Assembly: GCF_013388295.1 (NCBI RefSeq)
Contig: NZ_CP058235.1
Location: forward strand, 411,001 to 475,000
DNA: 64,000 nt
Source of the DNA: Bartonella alsatica
GTDB taxonomy: Bacteria > Pseudomonadota > Alphaproteobacteria > Rhizobiales > Rhizobiaceae
Reading direction: 5' to 3'
The translations under genes and the position numbers were made by a program. The notes beneath the pieces were generated by a model that was not told where the DNA came from, searched no databases, and saw nothing but the letters and a program-made list of their open reading frames with translations. Each line of letters starts with the position of its first letter. Position 1 is the first letter of the stretch. Shown one piece after another: positions 47,474-57,158 of this stretch.

Positions 47474-47608
47474 ATGAAACGTACTTACCAACCCTCTAAA
47501 CTTGTTCGTAAACGCCGCCATGGGTTTCGTGCACGTATGGCAACAGCTGGTGGTCGTAAAGTAATCGCCGCAAGACGTGCTCGTGGACGTAAGCGTTTAT
47601 CTGCTTAA
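47474..47608 (+). CDS. rpmH: 50S ribosomal protein L34
   Basis: A 44-residue, very basic ribosomal protein. '[18 protein letters not shown]' and '[18 protein letters not shown]' are the full L34 pattern. The start is the ATG at 47474; an overlapping ATG at 47470 is out of frame. It precedes rnpA as in most bacteria. A hairpin (47683-47700) lies between the two genes. Confidence 0.98.
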   Translation: MKRTYQPSKLVRKRRHGFRARMATAGGRKVIAARRARGRKRLSA

Positions 47609-47682
47609 CTGTTCAAATTTTCACAACAGTTGGATATTACCCATCAGTTCTTTGTTGTGGAACTTTCGTTGTAAACCTTTGA

Positions 47683-47700
47683 TGCCTGCAAAAGCAGGCA
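47683..47700 (+). terminator. small hairpin between rpmH and rnpA
   Basis: TGCCTGC-AAAA-GCAGGCA, a perfect 7-bp stem followed by TTTAAT. It may be a weak attenuator that lowers rnpA relative to rpmH transcription. Confidence 0.5.
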
Positions 47701-47726
47701 TTTAATAAAATTGCAAAACGCTTTTT

Positions 47727-48116
47727 ATGAAAAAAAAATATCCATGCCGCATTCGCAAGAGAGCAGATTTTTTAGCTGTACGCACAGGAGAAAAACGACG
47801 TGGTCCTTTATTTTTGCTCGAAGTTAAATCTCACGAACCAACAGCAGAAATAAAATCTCCTCTTGTTGCGCGTGTAGGCTTCACGGTTACACGTAAAAAT
47901 GGCAATGCTGTCAAACGCAATCGCATTAAAAGACGTCTGCGTGAAGCAGTAAGAGTAGGCTTAACAAATAGCATGGAAGCAGGAACAGACTATGTCATTG
48001 TAGCACGTCCTGATGCGCTTTATGCGCCTTTCACATCTTTGATCAGTGAATTAAAGCAACGAATAAAACCAAAAATAAAACATCAGCAACGGCAACAGGG
48101 TAATACGATAGGGTAA
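47727..48116 (+). CDS. rnpA: ribonuclease P protein component
   Basis: RnpA binds the catalytic RNA of RNase P for tRNA 5' maturation. The 129-residue basic protein has '[13 protein letters not shown]' at the N-terminus, '[17 protein letters not shown]' and the RNR motif '[13 protein letters not shown]'. It is followed by yidC after 5 bases, in the usual rpmH-rnpA-yidC order. Assignment is firm. Confidence 0.96.
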   Translation: MKKKYPCRIRKRADFLAVRTGEKRRGPLFLLEVKSHEPTAEIKSPLVARVGFTVTRKNGNAVKRNRIKRRLREAVRVGLTNSMEAGTDYVIVARPDALYAPFTSLISELKQRIKPKIKHQQRQQGNTIG

Positions 48117-48121
48117 TACGA

Positions 48122-49960
48122 ATGGAATATAACCGCAATTTCTTTATGGCCATTGGATTGTCTTTCATAGTGCTTATTGCATGGCAATTTCTTTACGTTG
48201 CTCCCAAACAAACTGAATTACAAAGACAACAGATAATAGCACAGCAATTATCAAAACAGCAGTCAGCACTTTCCACACCTACTACAAACTTTTCTGACTC
48301 TGCATCAATGCACGGATCAGCTTCTATAAACAATCATGAAATGACTCCCGAGAGTCGGAATGCAGTGTTAGCCAAAACAAACCGAATTGCTATCAAAACT
48401 AGTGAACTTGAAGGTTCCATTAATCTCGTTGGCGCACAGTTTGATGATCTTCTACTCAAAAAATATCGTCTGACAGTAGATAAGAAATCACCGGAAATCG
48501 CCTTGCTAAACCCTAAGGGCTTCACAATGACCTACCTTGCTGAATTTGGTTTCACAAGTTCGTCTTTGCCAAAAAATGCCTTACCACAATCCGATACACA
48601 ATGGCAAATAGAGGGTAATAATACGGTACTGACCCCTTCAACACCTGTCACCTTAATTTATAATAACGGACAAGGACAAATTTTCCGCCGTATCCTTTCT
48701 GTTGATGATCACTACATGTTTACCATTGAGGACTCTATCCACAATGAAGGGGATAAACCGATATATCTCTCATCCTATGCACGCGTCGCACGTGCAGCTC
48801 CACCAGAACATACAAATGCAACCTATTTACTTCATGAAGGCATGATAGGAATCGCAGGTGATTCACTCAAAACTGAGAAATACAAAACCCTAGCTGAACT
48901 TGATCCAAATCCTGATAATGGTCAAAAAAGTATAACTTTCTCTAAAGTGACAGGAGGTTGGATTGGTATTACTGATAAATATTGGGCTGTAGCAGTCATC
49001 CCCCCACAAGATAAAGAATATACAAGCCGCTTTATTTATTTTGATCGTCTGCAAACACATTATCAGTCCGACTTACTAGGTACACTTTTAACGATTGCCC
49101 CCAACGAAACAAAAACCGTTACAAATCGTCTTTTTGCCGGTGCAAAACAAGTTGAAATTATTAATTATTATCAAAATGACCTAAAGATTAAAAAATTTGC
49201 TCTTTTAATCGATTGGGGTTGGTTCGATTTCATAACCAAGCCAATGTTTTCTCTCATTGATATTCTTTATAAGCAAACAGGCAATTTTGGTATCGCCATT
49301 CTTCTTGTTACAGTGCTCCTAAAAACGCTTCTCTTCCCTTTGGCGAATAAGTCCTACAAATCTATGGCACGCATGAAGCTTATCCAACCAATGTTGTTGG
49401 AAATAAAAGAAAAATATCCAGATGACCGAACTAAACAACAACAAGCAATAATAGAACTGTATAAAACCCAAAAAATCAATCCTCTTGCAGGCTGCTGGCC
49501 AATGTTGGTTCAATTTCCAATTTTCTTTGCTCTTTATAAAGTGCTGTATATTACCATCGAAATGCGTCATGCACCTTTCTTTGGTTGGATTAAAGATTTA
49601 GCAGCACCCGATCCAACCTCTGTTTTTAACCTGTTTGGCTTCTTACCGTACACAGCTCCAACATTTCTTATGATTGGTGCATGGCCGTTGATTATGGGTA
49701 TAACGATGTTTTTACAAATGCGTATGAATCCAACACCTCAAGACCAAACACAAGCAATGATCTTTGCGTGGATGCCGGTCATCTTTACTTGTATGCTCGC
49801 CTCCTTCCCTGTTGGTCTTGTTATCTATTGGGCCTGGAACAATATATTATCAATGATCCAGCAAAGTATCATGATGAAACGTCAAGGAGTAAAAATTGAG
49901 CTTTTCGACAATCTGAAAGCTATGTGGAGAAGATCATCCAAAAAAGAAGTGCATGAATGA
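48122..49960 (+). CDS. yidC: membrane protein insertase YidC
   Basis: A 612-residue inner-membrane insertase that folds membrane proteins with or without SecYEG. It has one N-terminal membrane helix (about residues 8-26), a large periplasmic beta-sandwich domain (about 70-350) with '[10 protein letters not shown]' and '[15 protein letters not shown]', and the conserved C-terminal five-helix core. The core includes '[19 protein letters not shown]', '[18 protein letters not shown]' and '[19 protein letters not shown]'. Length is normal for Gram-negative YidC. It is translationally coupled to engB by a 4-base overlap. Confidence 0.97.
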   Translation: MEYNRNFFMAIGLSFIVLIAWQFLYVAPKQTELQRQQIIAQQLSKQQSALSTPTTNFSDSASMHGSASINNHEMTPESRNAVLAKTNRIAIKTSELEGSINLVGAQFDDLLLKKYRLTVDKKSPEIALLNPKGFTMTYLAEFGFTSSSLPKNALPQSDTQWQIEGNNTVLTPSTPVTLIYNNGQGQIFRRILSVDDHYMFTIEDSIHNEGDKPIYLSSYARVARAAPPEHTNATYLLHEGMIGIAGDSLKTEKYKTLAELDPNPDNGQKSITFSKVTGGWIGITDKYWAVAVIPPQDKEYTSRFIYFDRLQTHYQSDLLGTLLTIAPNETKTVTNRLFAGAKQVEIINYYQNDLKIKKFALLIDWGWFDFITKPMFSLIDILYKQTGNFGIAILLVTVLLKTLLFPLANKSYKSMARMKLIQPMLLEIKEKYPDDRTKQQQAIIELYKTQKINPLAGCWPMLVQFPIFFALYKVLYITIEMRHAPFFGWIKDLAAPDPTSVFNLFGFLPYTAPTFLMIGAWPLIMGITMFLQMRMNPTPQDQTQAMIFAWMPVIFTCMLASFPVGLVIYWAWNNILSMIQQSIMMKRQGVKIELFDNLKAMWRRSSKKEVHE

Positions 49961-50604
49961 CAAGAGATTCTTCCCTTTCCGGAATTTTTTCTCGTAATTG
50001 GATTTTTATTCGTGGTGTACCAGCAATAAGCTTTCTTCCACCCGAAGGACCACCGGAAATCGCATTTGTAGGACGTTCCAACGTTGGGAAATCATCTTTA
50101 ATCAATGCACTGGTCCAACAAAAAAACTTAGCGCGTATCTCAAATACACCAGGACGTACTCAAGAACTTAATTTCTTTATACCCGATGGTTTCAGTGGAC
50201 AACCAGGAGATCTACCCCCTATAGCACTGATAGATATGCCAGGTTACGGTTTCGCTGAAGCTCCTAAAAATTTGGTTGATACATGGACAAATTTGATTTT
50301 TAGCTACTTACGAGGGCGTACGACACTTAAACGTGTCTATATATTGATTGATTCACGCCATGGAATTAAAAAGAATGATGCAGATATTTTAGACCTCCTT
50401 GATAAAGTAGCTGTTTCCTATCAGATTGTTTTCACTAAAAGCGATAAAATAAAATCAAATGATCTTGAAAAATTAATAATAACTACAAGAACAAAGCTTC
50501 TCAAACGTCCAGCAGCTTATCCTGAACTTCTTGTGACTTCTTCAGAAAAAACATTCGGTTTAGAGGAATTGCGTGCTGCCATTTTACAAACAATAGCAGT
50601 ATAA
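49957..50604 (+). CDS. engB: ribosome biogenesis GTPase EngB (YihA/YsxC)
   Basis: A 215-residue GTPase needed for 50S assembly. G1 '[14 protein letters not shown]', G2/G3 '[11 protein letters not shown]' and '[11 protein letters not shown]', and G4 'TKSDKI' are all intact. Its ATG overlaps the yidC stop (ATGA). Genes from rpmH to engB form a conserved block in Rhizobiales. Assignment is firm. Confidence 0.95.
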   Translation: MTRDSSLSGIFSRNWIFIRGVPAISFLPPEGPPEIAFVGRSNVGKSSLINALVQQKNLARISNTPGRTQELNFFIPDGFSGQPGDLPPIALIDMPGYGFAEAPKNLVDTWTNLIFSYLRGRTTLKRVYILIDSRHGIKKNDADILDLLDKVAVSYQIVFTKSDKIKSNDLEKLIITTRTKLLKRPAAYPELLVTSSEKTFGLEELRAAILQTIAV

Positions 50605-50742
50605 AACACATTCCTGTTTTTTAAGAATTTATTAAACATATTTGCTAGCTTCTGCTAATAATCTTGTGCTTTTAATAAAGCACCTTTATAAATTCCTATT
50701 ACTTGAAAGAATTCTCATCAACTCTACTTGATATTTTAAATT

Positions 50743-51435
50743 ATGTTAACACTTTTCCACTCTCCTTTATCGTCCGCCTCCCGCTTTATACGCCTCATTC
50801 TTGGAGAATATGGTGTAAATATTCAACTGATTGAAGAACATGAATGGGCCAGAAGACATGAATTTCTTGCACTAAATCCAGCTGGCCATGTCCCCGTTCT
50901 TCTTGATGAACACGAAGTTCCATTATCAGGTGCCATTGTTATCTACGAATATTTAGATGAAACGCACGGAAATTTACGACAAGAAAATAAATTCTTTCCA
51001 GAAAACCCTTTGGGCCGTGCTGAAGTACGGCGTCTCAATGACTGGTTTTTAAATAAATTTGAAACTGAAGCTACGCGCCATATTGTACGAGAACGAATCT
51101 ATAAACGTGAAATGCCATTAGCTATTGGCGGTGGCGCTCCAAACTCACAAATTTTACGTAATGCGCGCGCAAATATTCCACCACATATGAACTATCTCAA
51201 TTGGCTCTGCGCATCTCGCGACTGGTTAGTCGATTCTGAATTATCCTATGCAGATCTCGCAGCTGCAGCTTCTGTTTCTGTACTTGATTTTCTAGGAGAA
51301 ATTGACTGGGAAACAATTCCCGCAGCTAAAGACTGGTATATGCGGATTAAATCACGACCTTCTTTTCGTTCTCTTTTAACAGATCGCGTCCGAGGAATTG
51401 TAGCAAGTTCTCATTATACAGACCTTGATTTCTGA
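50743..51435 (+). CDS. glutathione S-transferase family protein
   Basis: A 230-residue GST-like protein with an N-terminal thioredoxin-fold domain ('LFHSPLSSASRFIRLIL', 'NPAGHVPVLLDE', 'LSGAIVIYEYLDE', with the conserved cis-Pro and Ser/Glu for glutathione) and a C-terminal helical domain with 'SYADLAAAASVSVLDFLG'. The catalytic residue is probably a serine near position 8-9. The substrate is unknown, and stress or conjugation functions are only inferred. It starts 138 bases after engB. Confidence 0.88.
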   Translation: MLTLFHSPLSSASRFIRLILGEYGVNIQLIEEHEWARRHEFLALNPAGHVPVLLDEHEVPLSGAIVIYEYLDETHGNLRQENKFFPENPLGRAEVRRLNDWFLNKFETEATRHIVRERIYKREMPLAIGGGAPNSQILRNARANIPPHMNYLNWLCASRDWLVDSELSYADLAAAASVSVLDFLGEIDWETIPAAKDWYMRIKSRPSFRSLLTDRVRGIVASSHYTDLDF

Positions 51436-51942
51436 ACAGCTCTCCCTAACAAAAGTGAAAGCAGTATTTTATATCAAGGATAATGTAGTTCTACATCAAT
51501 AAACCCCTATATATTTTATACACTATGTAATAACGTACCAACTTATCAAGGATAATTTATCGGTTGACAACTTGAATGAGAGTTCCAAATATGAGTCATT
51601 CTCTCATTTTATCTCTATTTTATGATGAAATAAGAAATGTTTTCATATACTATCATAAATGAGATTAGCATGTGAGTAAAACTATTTAAGAAAGAATTTA
51701 AAGTGCCTCTTATGAATTCTCCATTTTCCAAATACATTGTTGAAAAAGCTATTGCCTAACATCCATGTTGTTTAATCTAAAACGAAAATAAAAGTATTGT
51801 TTGTCATAGGCTCCTATAAATGAGCCACTTTTTCGCATAGCTAAAGAAGCGCAATTTCTTTCTAGAGAAAAAAAGAACCGTTGGAAAGTAAGATGAAATT
51901 TTCCTATACTACAAGAAGTAAAATGACATAAGGAAGAAAAAT
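51436..51942. other. intergenic region before dapB
   Basis: About 500 bases without a supported gene. A 15-codon frame near 51712 looks like chance. The dapB ribosome binding site (AAGGAAG) lies at its right end. Confidence 0.5.
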
Positions 51943-52755
51943 ATGCGCCTTACAGTTGTTGGTGCCAATGGCAGAATGGGACGCGAGCTGATTGCAGCTA
52001 TCCAAAGTAGAAAAGACGTAGAACTTTGTTCTGTCCTTGTGCGCAAAGGATCACCTTTTATAAACAAAGATGCGAGTACATTGATTGGTTCAGATGTTCT
52101 TGGTATTCGCATCACTGATAACCCTGAAACCGCCTTTTCTAACACAGAGGGTATTTTAGATTTTTCTCAGCCACAAGCCAGTATTCTTTACGCTAACTAT
52201 GCTGCTCAAAAAGGCCTTGTGCACATTATCGGTACAACGGGATTTACCAAAACAGAAGAAGCAGAAATTGCAAATTCTGCAAGATATACGACTATTGTCA
52301 AATCCGGAAATATGAGCCTTGGAGTAAACCTTTTAGCAAATCTTGTAAAGAAAGCAGCTAAAGCACTAAAATCTGATGATTTCGATATTGAAATTTATGA
52401 ATTGCACCACGCAGGCAAAGTCGATGCCCCTTCTGGAACAGCTCTTCTTCTCGGACAAGCGGCAGCCGAAGGTCGCAATGTTTTGCTAAAAAACGTGAGT
52501 GTCAGCGAACGTACAGGCCACACAAAAAAACGTGAAAAGGGCACTATCGGCTTTGCTTGTTCGCGAGGCGGAACAGTCGTTGGCGACCATAGTGTCACTT
52601 TTGCCGGCCCAAGTGAGCGTATCATTCTTTCACATACAGCACAAGAACGTTCTATTTTTGCCAATGGTGCATTAAAAGCAGCTTTATGGGCAAAAAACCA
52701 AAAAAATGGTCTTTATTCAATGCTTGACGTTTTAGGATTGAACAATGAATTTTAA
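51943..52755 (+). CDS. dapB: 4-hydroxy-tetrahydrodipicolinate reductase
   Basis: DapB makes tetrahydrodipicolinate with NAD(P)H in the lysine/diaminopimelate pathway needed for peptidoglycan. The 270-residue protein has '[16 protein letters not shown]', 'IIGTTGFT' and the catalytic '[19 protein letters not shown]' (His and Lys pair). Normal length and strong ribosome binding site. gpmA begins 28 bases later, suggesting co-transcription. Confidence 0.97.
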   Translation: MRLTVVGANGRMGRELIAAIQSRKDVELCSVLVRKGSPFINKDASTLIGSDVLGIRITDNPETAFSNTEGILDFSQPQASILYANYAAQKGLVHIIGTTGFTKTEEAEIANSARYTTIVKSGNMSLGVNLLANLVKKAAKALKSDDFDIEIYELHHAGKVDAPSGTALLLGQAAAEGRNVLLKNVSVSERTGHTKKREKGTIGFACSRGGTVVGDHSVTFAGPSERIILSHTAQERSIFANGALKAALWAKNQKNGLYSMLDVLGLNNEF

Positions 52756-52783
52756 ACAGTCAATATAATACAGGAAATTCATA

Positions 52784-53404
52784 ATGGGGCGCACACTTGT
52801 ATTAATCCGTCATGGACAAAGTGAATGGAATCTCAAAAACCTTTTTACTGGTTGGAAAGATCCCGATTTGACAGAAAAAGGTCGTGCTGAAGCAATAGTG
52901 GCAGGAAAGAAACTTAAAGAAGCTGATTTAAAATTTGATATCGCTTATACATCTACCTTACAACGAGCACAAAAAACGGCTTTGCACATCTTAGAACAAA
53001 TGGGACAATCAAATTTAAAACTGATAAAAACTTCTGCATTGAATGAACGTAATTATGGTGATCTCTCTGGTTTAAATAAAGATGAAGTACGCCACAAATG
53101 GGGAGAAGAACAAGTGCAAATATGGCGTCGTTCCTACACTATTGCCCCCCCAAATGGAGAAAGTCTACGCGATACTGGAGCTCGTATTTGGCCCTATTAT
53201 CTTTATCATATCCAACCACATATTTTGCGTTCTCAAACTGTTTTAGTAGCAGCACACGGCAACTCTCTTCGTGCTCTTATAATGGCGCTTGAAGGTCTAA
53301 ACGGTGAAGAGATTATTTCTCAAGAATTAGCAACTGGCATTCCTATGATTTATACATTTAATTCTGACTCAACAATTTCATCAAAAACAATTATGGCCTC
53401 TTAA
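52784..53404 (+). CDS. gpmA: 2,3-bisphosphoglycerate-dependent phosphoglycerate mutase
   Basis: Interconverts 3- and 2-phosphoglycerate in glycolysis. The 206-residue protein has the phosphohistidine motif '[12 protein letters not shown]', '[17 protein letters not shown]', '[17 protein letters not shown]', '[10 protein letters not shown]' and '[13 protein letters not shown]'. It is shorter than the 250-residue enterobacterial enzyme because of the compact alphaproteobacterial form. It follows dapB closely and precedes tRNA-Leu. Confidence 0.96.
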   Translation: MGRTLVLIRHGQSEWNLKNLFTGWKDPDLTEKGRAEAIVAGKKLKEADLKFDIAYTSTLQRAQKTALHILEQMGQSNLKLIKTSALNERNYGDLSGLNKDEVRHKWGEEQVQIWRRSYTIAPPNGESLRDTGARIWPYYLYHIQPHILRSQTVLVAAHGNSLRALIMALEGLNGEEIISQELATGIPMIYTFNSDSTISSKTIMAS

Positions 53405-53517
53405 ATTCTTAAAATTATCGTGATCCAATGAATTCAATCTAATAATTTTGAGCTGAAGAATAAATTCTACAATTTGATTGACAGAGGTGCTTTACAAGCT
53501 TAGATGAGCTTCTATTA

Positions 53518-53602
53518 GCCCAAATGGCGGAATTGGTAGACGCGCAGGTTTCAGGTACCTGTGCCGTAAGGCGTGGAGGTTCGAGTCCTCTTTTGGGCAC
53601 CA
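53518..53602 (+). tRNA. tRNA-Leu (anticodon CAG)
   Basis: An 85-base class II tRNA: acceptor GCCCAAA with TTTGGGC, anticodon loop TTTCAGGTA giving CAG, a variable arm, T-arm GGTTCGAGTCC and encoded CCA (53600-53602). Confidence 0.95.
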
Positions 53603-54530
53603 TTTTTGTATTCAATATATTGAAATATAAATATTTTTCTTTAAAAACCATTTTCAGACCACCTTTGGAACTACCTTCTACAGTTTATATAATCTGACCT
53701 AATTTGTTCTTATTTGTTCCTTATTTTTTTTGGTATGAATGCTAAAATCTCTTTCTTTCTCCACCTCACTACTCTATTTAGCTTATAGAATCCGGGAAAT
53801 ATCTCTTGAATCACCTAATTATGAATCTTTGTTATTGATACACTAAAAAGTTGTACATATTTCATGTTATTATATATCTATCGCCATCATCAAATATTAA
53901 CTCAATACCTTTCTTCTTTTTTATATTACGTAAATGGGGGAAGATTCTGAAGAGAGAGAGCACATCCATAGTGTTAAGTATCTTTTATCAAGATCTATTT
54001 CATGCTTTATTCTATTTCCGCTAAAAATATTTCAACAGCCTTGTTGATGTACTTAATCTATCTATAATTACAGTGATACATTAAATCTTGAGACACAAAT
54101 ATACTGGTCATCTTACCAATTGCGGGTTATAGCTAAAAAATCCATCGTTTGAGTTCTGTGCACGCTACTTGGAATTGCACTTACGCATGGTACTCAGGTT
54201 TAGTATCCCTATCCATAAAAAAATATAGATGATTGATTGTAGGGATTCTACTTCAATTAAATTCTCATTACCAATAGAATCCATCAGGGCTTGCACTAGC
54301 TATTTTCATTGTGAGATGTTGAATAGAAAAATAATATCATTCACTTGAAGACTGAAATAGTAAACTTCAAACAAATATCTTTCTATTTTAGTTGAACGCA
54401 CACAATATCTAAAACTTATTAAGCAAAATGAAATATTCATTTGCATAAAAAGTGGAAATAAGCTCATTAAAGAAAGTTTGTGAAAACTATTTTGTGTAGC
54501 ATATAATACAGCAGGTATTAAAAATCAGTA
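53603..54530. other. gene-poor region with a dispersed repeat copy
   Basis: About 930 AT-rich bases between tRNA-Leu and the integrase remnant. The left part (53657-53796) is repeat copy B. The rest has no supported gene and may be decayed island DNA. Confidence 0.5.
53657..53796 (+). repeat. dispersed intergenic repeat, copy B
   Basis: Partner of 45470-45615, same orientation. It shares 'accttctacagtttat' and a series of spaced blocks down to 'ctccacct'. Lies directly after tRNA-Leu. Confidence 0.65.
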
Positions 54531-54677
54531 CATGGCTTGAGAAAATTAGCAGCAACACGTGCCGCTGCAGGTGTTACAGTTTCACAAATGCAAGCGCTTT
54601 TTGGATGGGCTGAAGATAAAACGGGAAGCAATAAAAAAGCTTCAAAAAGATCTAGAACAAACAGAAAAACAAATTAA
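54531..54677 (+). pseudogene. C-terminal remnant of a tyrosine recombinase (phage/island integrase)
   Basis: Open frame of 48 codons from the His of 'HGLRKLAATRAAAAGV' to a stop. The His-x-x-Arg box and the following helix 'SQMQALFGW' are the box II region of tyrosine recombinases. The catalytic Tyr segment is replaced by a Lys/Ser-rich tail, and nothing upstream matches the rest of an integrase. It points to tRNA-Ser(GCT), whose 3' end is 60 bases away. It marks an old integration event. Confidence 0.75.
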
Positions 54678-54737
54678 AAAGATAAAAAGAGTCAAAATTC
54701 CTAAAATTTTATATAATTCATTGATCTTATTGATATA

Positions 54738-54828
54738 TGGCGGAGAGGAAGAGATTCGAACTCTCGAGAGCCTTTTGAGCCCTACTCCCTTAGCAGGGGA
54801 GCGCCTTCGACCACTCGGCCACCTCTCC
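54738..54828 (-). tRNA. tRNA-Ser (anticodon GCT)
   Basis: A 91-base class II tRNA on the minus strand: acceptor GGAGAGG with CCTCTCC, anticodon GCT within CTGCTAA, a long variable arm (GGGCTC-AAAA-GGCTCT type), T-arm AGTTCGAATCT, discriminator G and encoded CCA. Confidence 0.95.
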
Positions 54829-55138
54829 AAGAGGAGGCATAAATGGTCTCAACAGAAAGTTCAAGATATTTTCGATTTTTTTTCAAAAATATCTAAAGTT
54901 TTCTTTTTATTGATGTCATCAAATAAAAAATTAACAAAAAGCACACTGTGCTTTTTTTACCACATAAACTTGAATAGTAGATCAATATCCCTCAGAAAGG
55001 TAATTTCGTATTTGTTTCTTTAAAAAAGATCAGTATAGCTAGGGATTATAAGTATCGTGTATTTTACTCTAGCTTTTATGAATTTAGAAAATAATATTCC
55101 TTAACGAAATTTGAACTACCTTTCATTGGAGATACACT

Positions 55139-56344
55139 ATGAACATTAAATCCCTCTTTTTAAGCTCTACAGCAGCTCTTTTAGCAATCTCTGGAGCCCA
55201 TGCTGCTTCAACAGCCACTGCAGAACCAGAGCCTGTAGAACACATTCGCGTTTGCAATGCCTATGGTAAAGGATATTTCTATATCCCTGGAACAGAAACC
55301 TGCATGCGTTTATCAGGAAATGTCCGTGCTGATTTTCTAAGCGGTGATAACATAAATGCAATAACCGATGCTCAGTTAGCTAACCAAAAGAAAACCTATG
55401 GTGCATCAGCACGATTAACTCTTGTTTTTCAAGCTGCTTCTGAAACAGAATTAGGAACTCTTCGTTCTTATGCCCGTATCTACTCAAACTGGGGGAATGG
55501 AGAAGACAACGCTGGTGCAAAACTTTCAGCTGCTTACATTGAACTTGGTGGTTTTCGTGTAGGTCTTGACGATACAATTTTCAACAGCTGGACTGGTGGC
55601 TATGGTAACGTTATAAATGACGACAGTATAGCTCCAGCAGGAACAACACGTACCAATTTCATTTCTTACACCTTTAGTGGTGACACCGGACTTTCTGCTA
55701 TTATCGGAGCTGAATTAGGCAATGCTTCAGGTCCTGATCTTGAAAAAAATCAATTCTTCTACATTGATAAAAATAATAAAATTACTAGTGTTCCCCAAGA
55801 CAGTCTTCCAAGTAAAGGAATAAAAAATTACACCCCAAATCTGGTTTTCGGTATAAAATTTATGCAAAAATGGGGAGGCTTTTCTACAGTCGCTGCATAT
55901 GATGCTTATTATAAAAAATGGGCTGGTAAGGTGCGTGTAGATTTCAATGTAAACGATCATTTCAATCTATGGGTAATGGCAGGCTATAAAAATAACGTTG
56001 ATTACTACACAGTAGCTGCAAACAATACACTATCACGACAAAACACAACAATTTATGCAAATTGGGGAGGAAAATGGGCTGCTTGGGCTGGTGCAACTTA
56101 CAAACTCACTCCAAAAGCAAATTTAAACGCTCAAGTTTCTTATAGCGCTGTAAAAACCTTTGCAACTTCTGTAAATATTGCATACACACTGATTCCAGGA
56201 TTTGTTATCACACCTGAACTTACCTACATTTCGTGGAACGATGATCGCACTTTCAGGAACGCAACTAATGATAATACATATGCACATGCTCTGAATGGTA
56301 AAAATGCTTTGCAAGGTATGATCCGCTTACAGCGTTCATTTTAA
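55139..56344 (+). CDS. outer-membrane porin (Porin_2 family, Omp2b/Omp43-like)
   Basis: A 401-residue porin with a signal peptide (about residues 1-22, cleavage after 'SGAHA'). The Rhizobiales porin start 'VCNAYGKGYFYIPGTETCMR' (split near residues 38-57, two cysteines) and 'RLSGNVRADF' are clear. Alternating beta strands follow, ending in 'MIRLQRSF' with the terminal Phe used by the BAM complex. It is close to the Bartonella Omp43 and Brucella Omp2b porins, which form trimers for small solutes and act as surface antigens. A ribosome binding site ('ATTGGAGATA' region) and an intrinsic terminator flank it. Confidence 0.93.
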   Translation: MNIKSLFLSSTAALLAISGAHAASTATAEPEPVEHIRVCNAYGKGYFYIPGTETCMRLSGNVRADFLSGDNINAITDAQLANQKKTYGASARLTLVFQAASETELGTLRSYARIYSNWGNGEDNAGAKLSAAYIELGGFRVGLDDTIFNSWTGGYGNVINDDSIAPAGTTRTNFISYTFSGDTGLSAIIGAELGNASGPDLEKNQFFYIDKNNKITSVPQDSLPSKGIKNYTPNLVFGIKFMQKWGGFSTVAAYDAYYKKWAGKVRVDFNVNDHFNLWVMAGYKNNVDYYTVAANNTLSRQNTTIYANWGGKWAAWAGATYKLTPKANLNAQVSYSAVKTFATSVNIAYTLIPGFVITPELTYISWNDDRTFRNATNDNTYAHALNGKNALQGMIRLQRSF

Positions 56345-56365
56345 TCCTATTGGGCTATGCTTTTA

Positions 56366-56392
56366 AAAACTGGCAATATATGTGCCAGTTTT
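56366..56392 (+). terminator. intrinsic terminator of the porin gene
   Basis: AAAACTGGCA-ATATATG-TGCCAGTTTT, a perfect 10-bp stem followed by a T-rich run, 22 bases after the stop. Confidence 0.85.
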
Positions 56393-57158
56393 TATTTTTT
56401 TAAACCACCTATGATGATCATCATACTATTTCATGATATCATTGCCACTATCTCTAACAAAAGCTGTCTACCGTTATAAAAATATTCCCCAAAAATGAAA
56501 TCTTAAGAGTACCATAAATCTTTCTCAGGCCATTCAAAGAATACAAAGTTTTATCATTAAAAAAATTGTTATCAAAATTGTGCAAATATTCTTAATAAAA
56601 ATGGCGCTGCTAAGTAAATAACAGAATTTTTTACAACTTGAAGTCCTTGAAAAACACACAAAATATTTACTTAAAAGTAAGAGTGATGCGTATTTGTTAA
56701 AATTAAAAAAACATTGCACGTATGTTTTCCGCAGTGTGCAATGCGTGTTTCTTTCTTCTTTCAATCACTTTTGAGCATTGCCTACACACTACGAATGTAG
56801 AACCATAATCTATGTTTTGCATCCAATGATTATAGGACTTAATTAACCGTTACGCCTTTTTTCATGCAATTCTTGAACACTATGTTCTTTTGTGTTGCAC
56901 TGTGTGTAATGCTTTAATTTCACGCACCCTGTTGTAATGAAAATACAAGATAGAAAATAAAGAAACGGAACTTTAAAGCTTACCTCAGCAACAAATAGAA
57001 TATTCTTTGACCTTTTTCTATGAACGTCTTCATCTATAATTTTGTTCTCACACTACAAATGAGTCCTTTTTCCTAGGAATCCAATCAGCAGAAGGCAAAA
57101 AGACGCAAACAAAGACATCGATTGTCGTAATTATATTTTAAAATTAAAATGAGTTAAA
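56393..57158. other. gene-poor region with a possible minus-strand RNA
   Basis: About 770 bases. On the minus strand a TATAAT (56834-56829) and a downstream T-tailed hairpin (56704-56743) could delimit a short RNA of about 120 bases. The hairpin could equally be the terminator of the amidase gene. No protein gene supported. Confidence 0.4.
56704..56743 (-). terminator. intrinsic terminator, minus strand
   Basis: CATTGCAC (56712-56719) pairs perfectly with GTGCAATG (56736-56743) around a 16-base loop, and on the minus strand is followed by seven Ts. Confidence 0.65.

Noticed and set aside
47474..48116. rpmH-rnpA considered as a marker of the chromosome origin
   Set aside because: dnaA and dnaN are not beside it. 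In alphaproteobacteria this block is commonly separated from the origin.
54559..55023. 154-codon open frame on the plus strand
   Set aside because: It runs antisense through tRNA-Ser(GCT) and starts inside the integrase remnant in another frame, so it is a chance frame.
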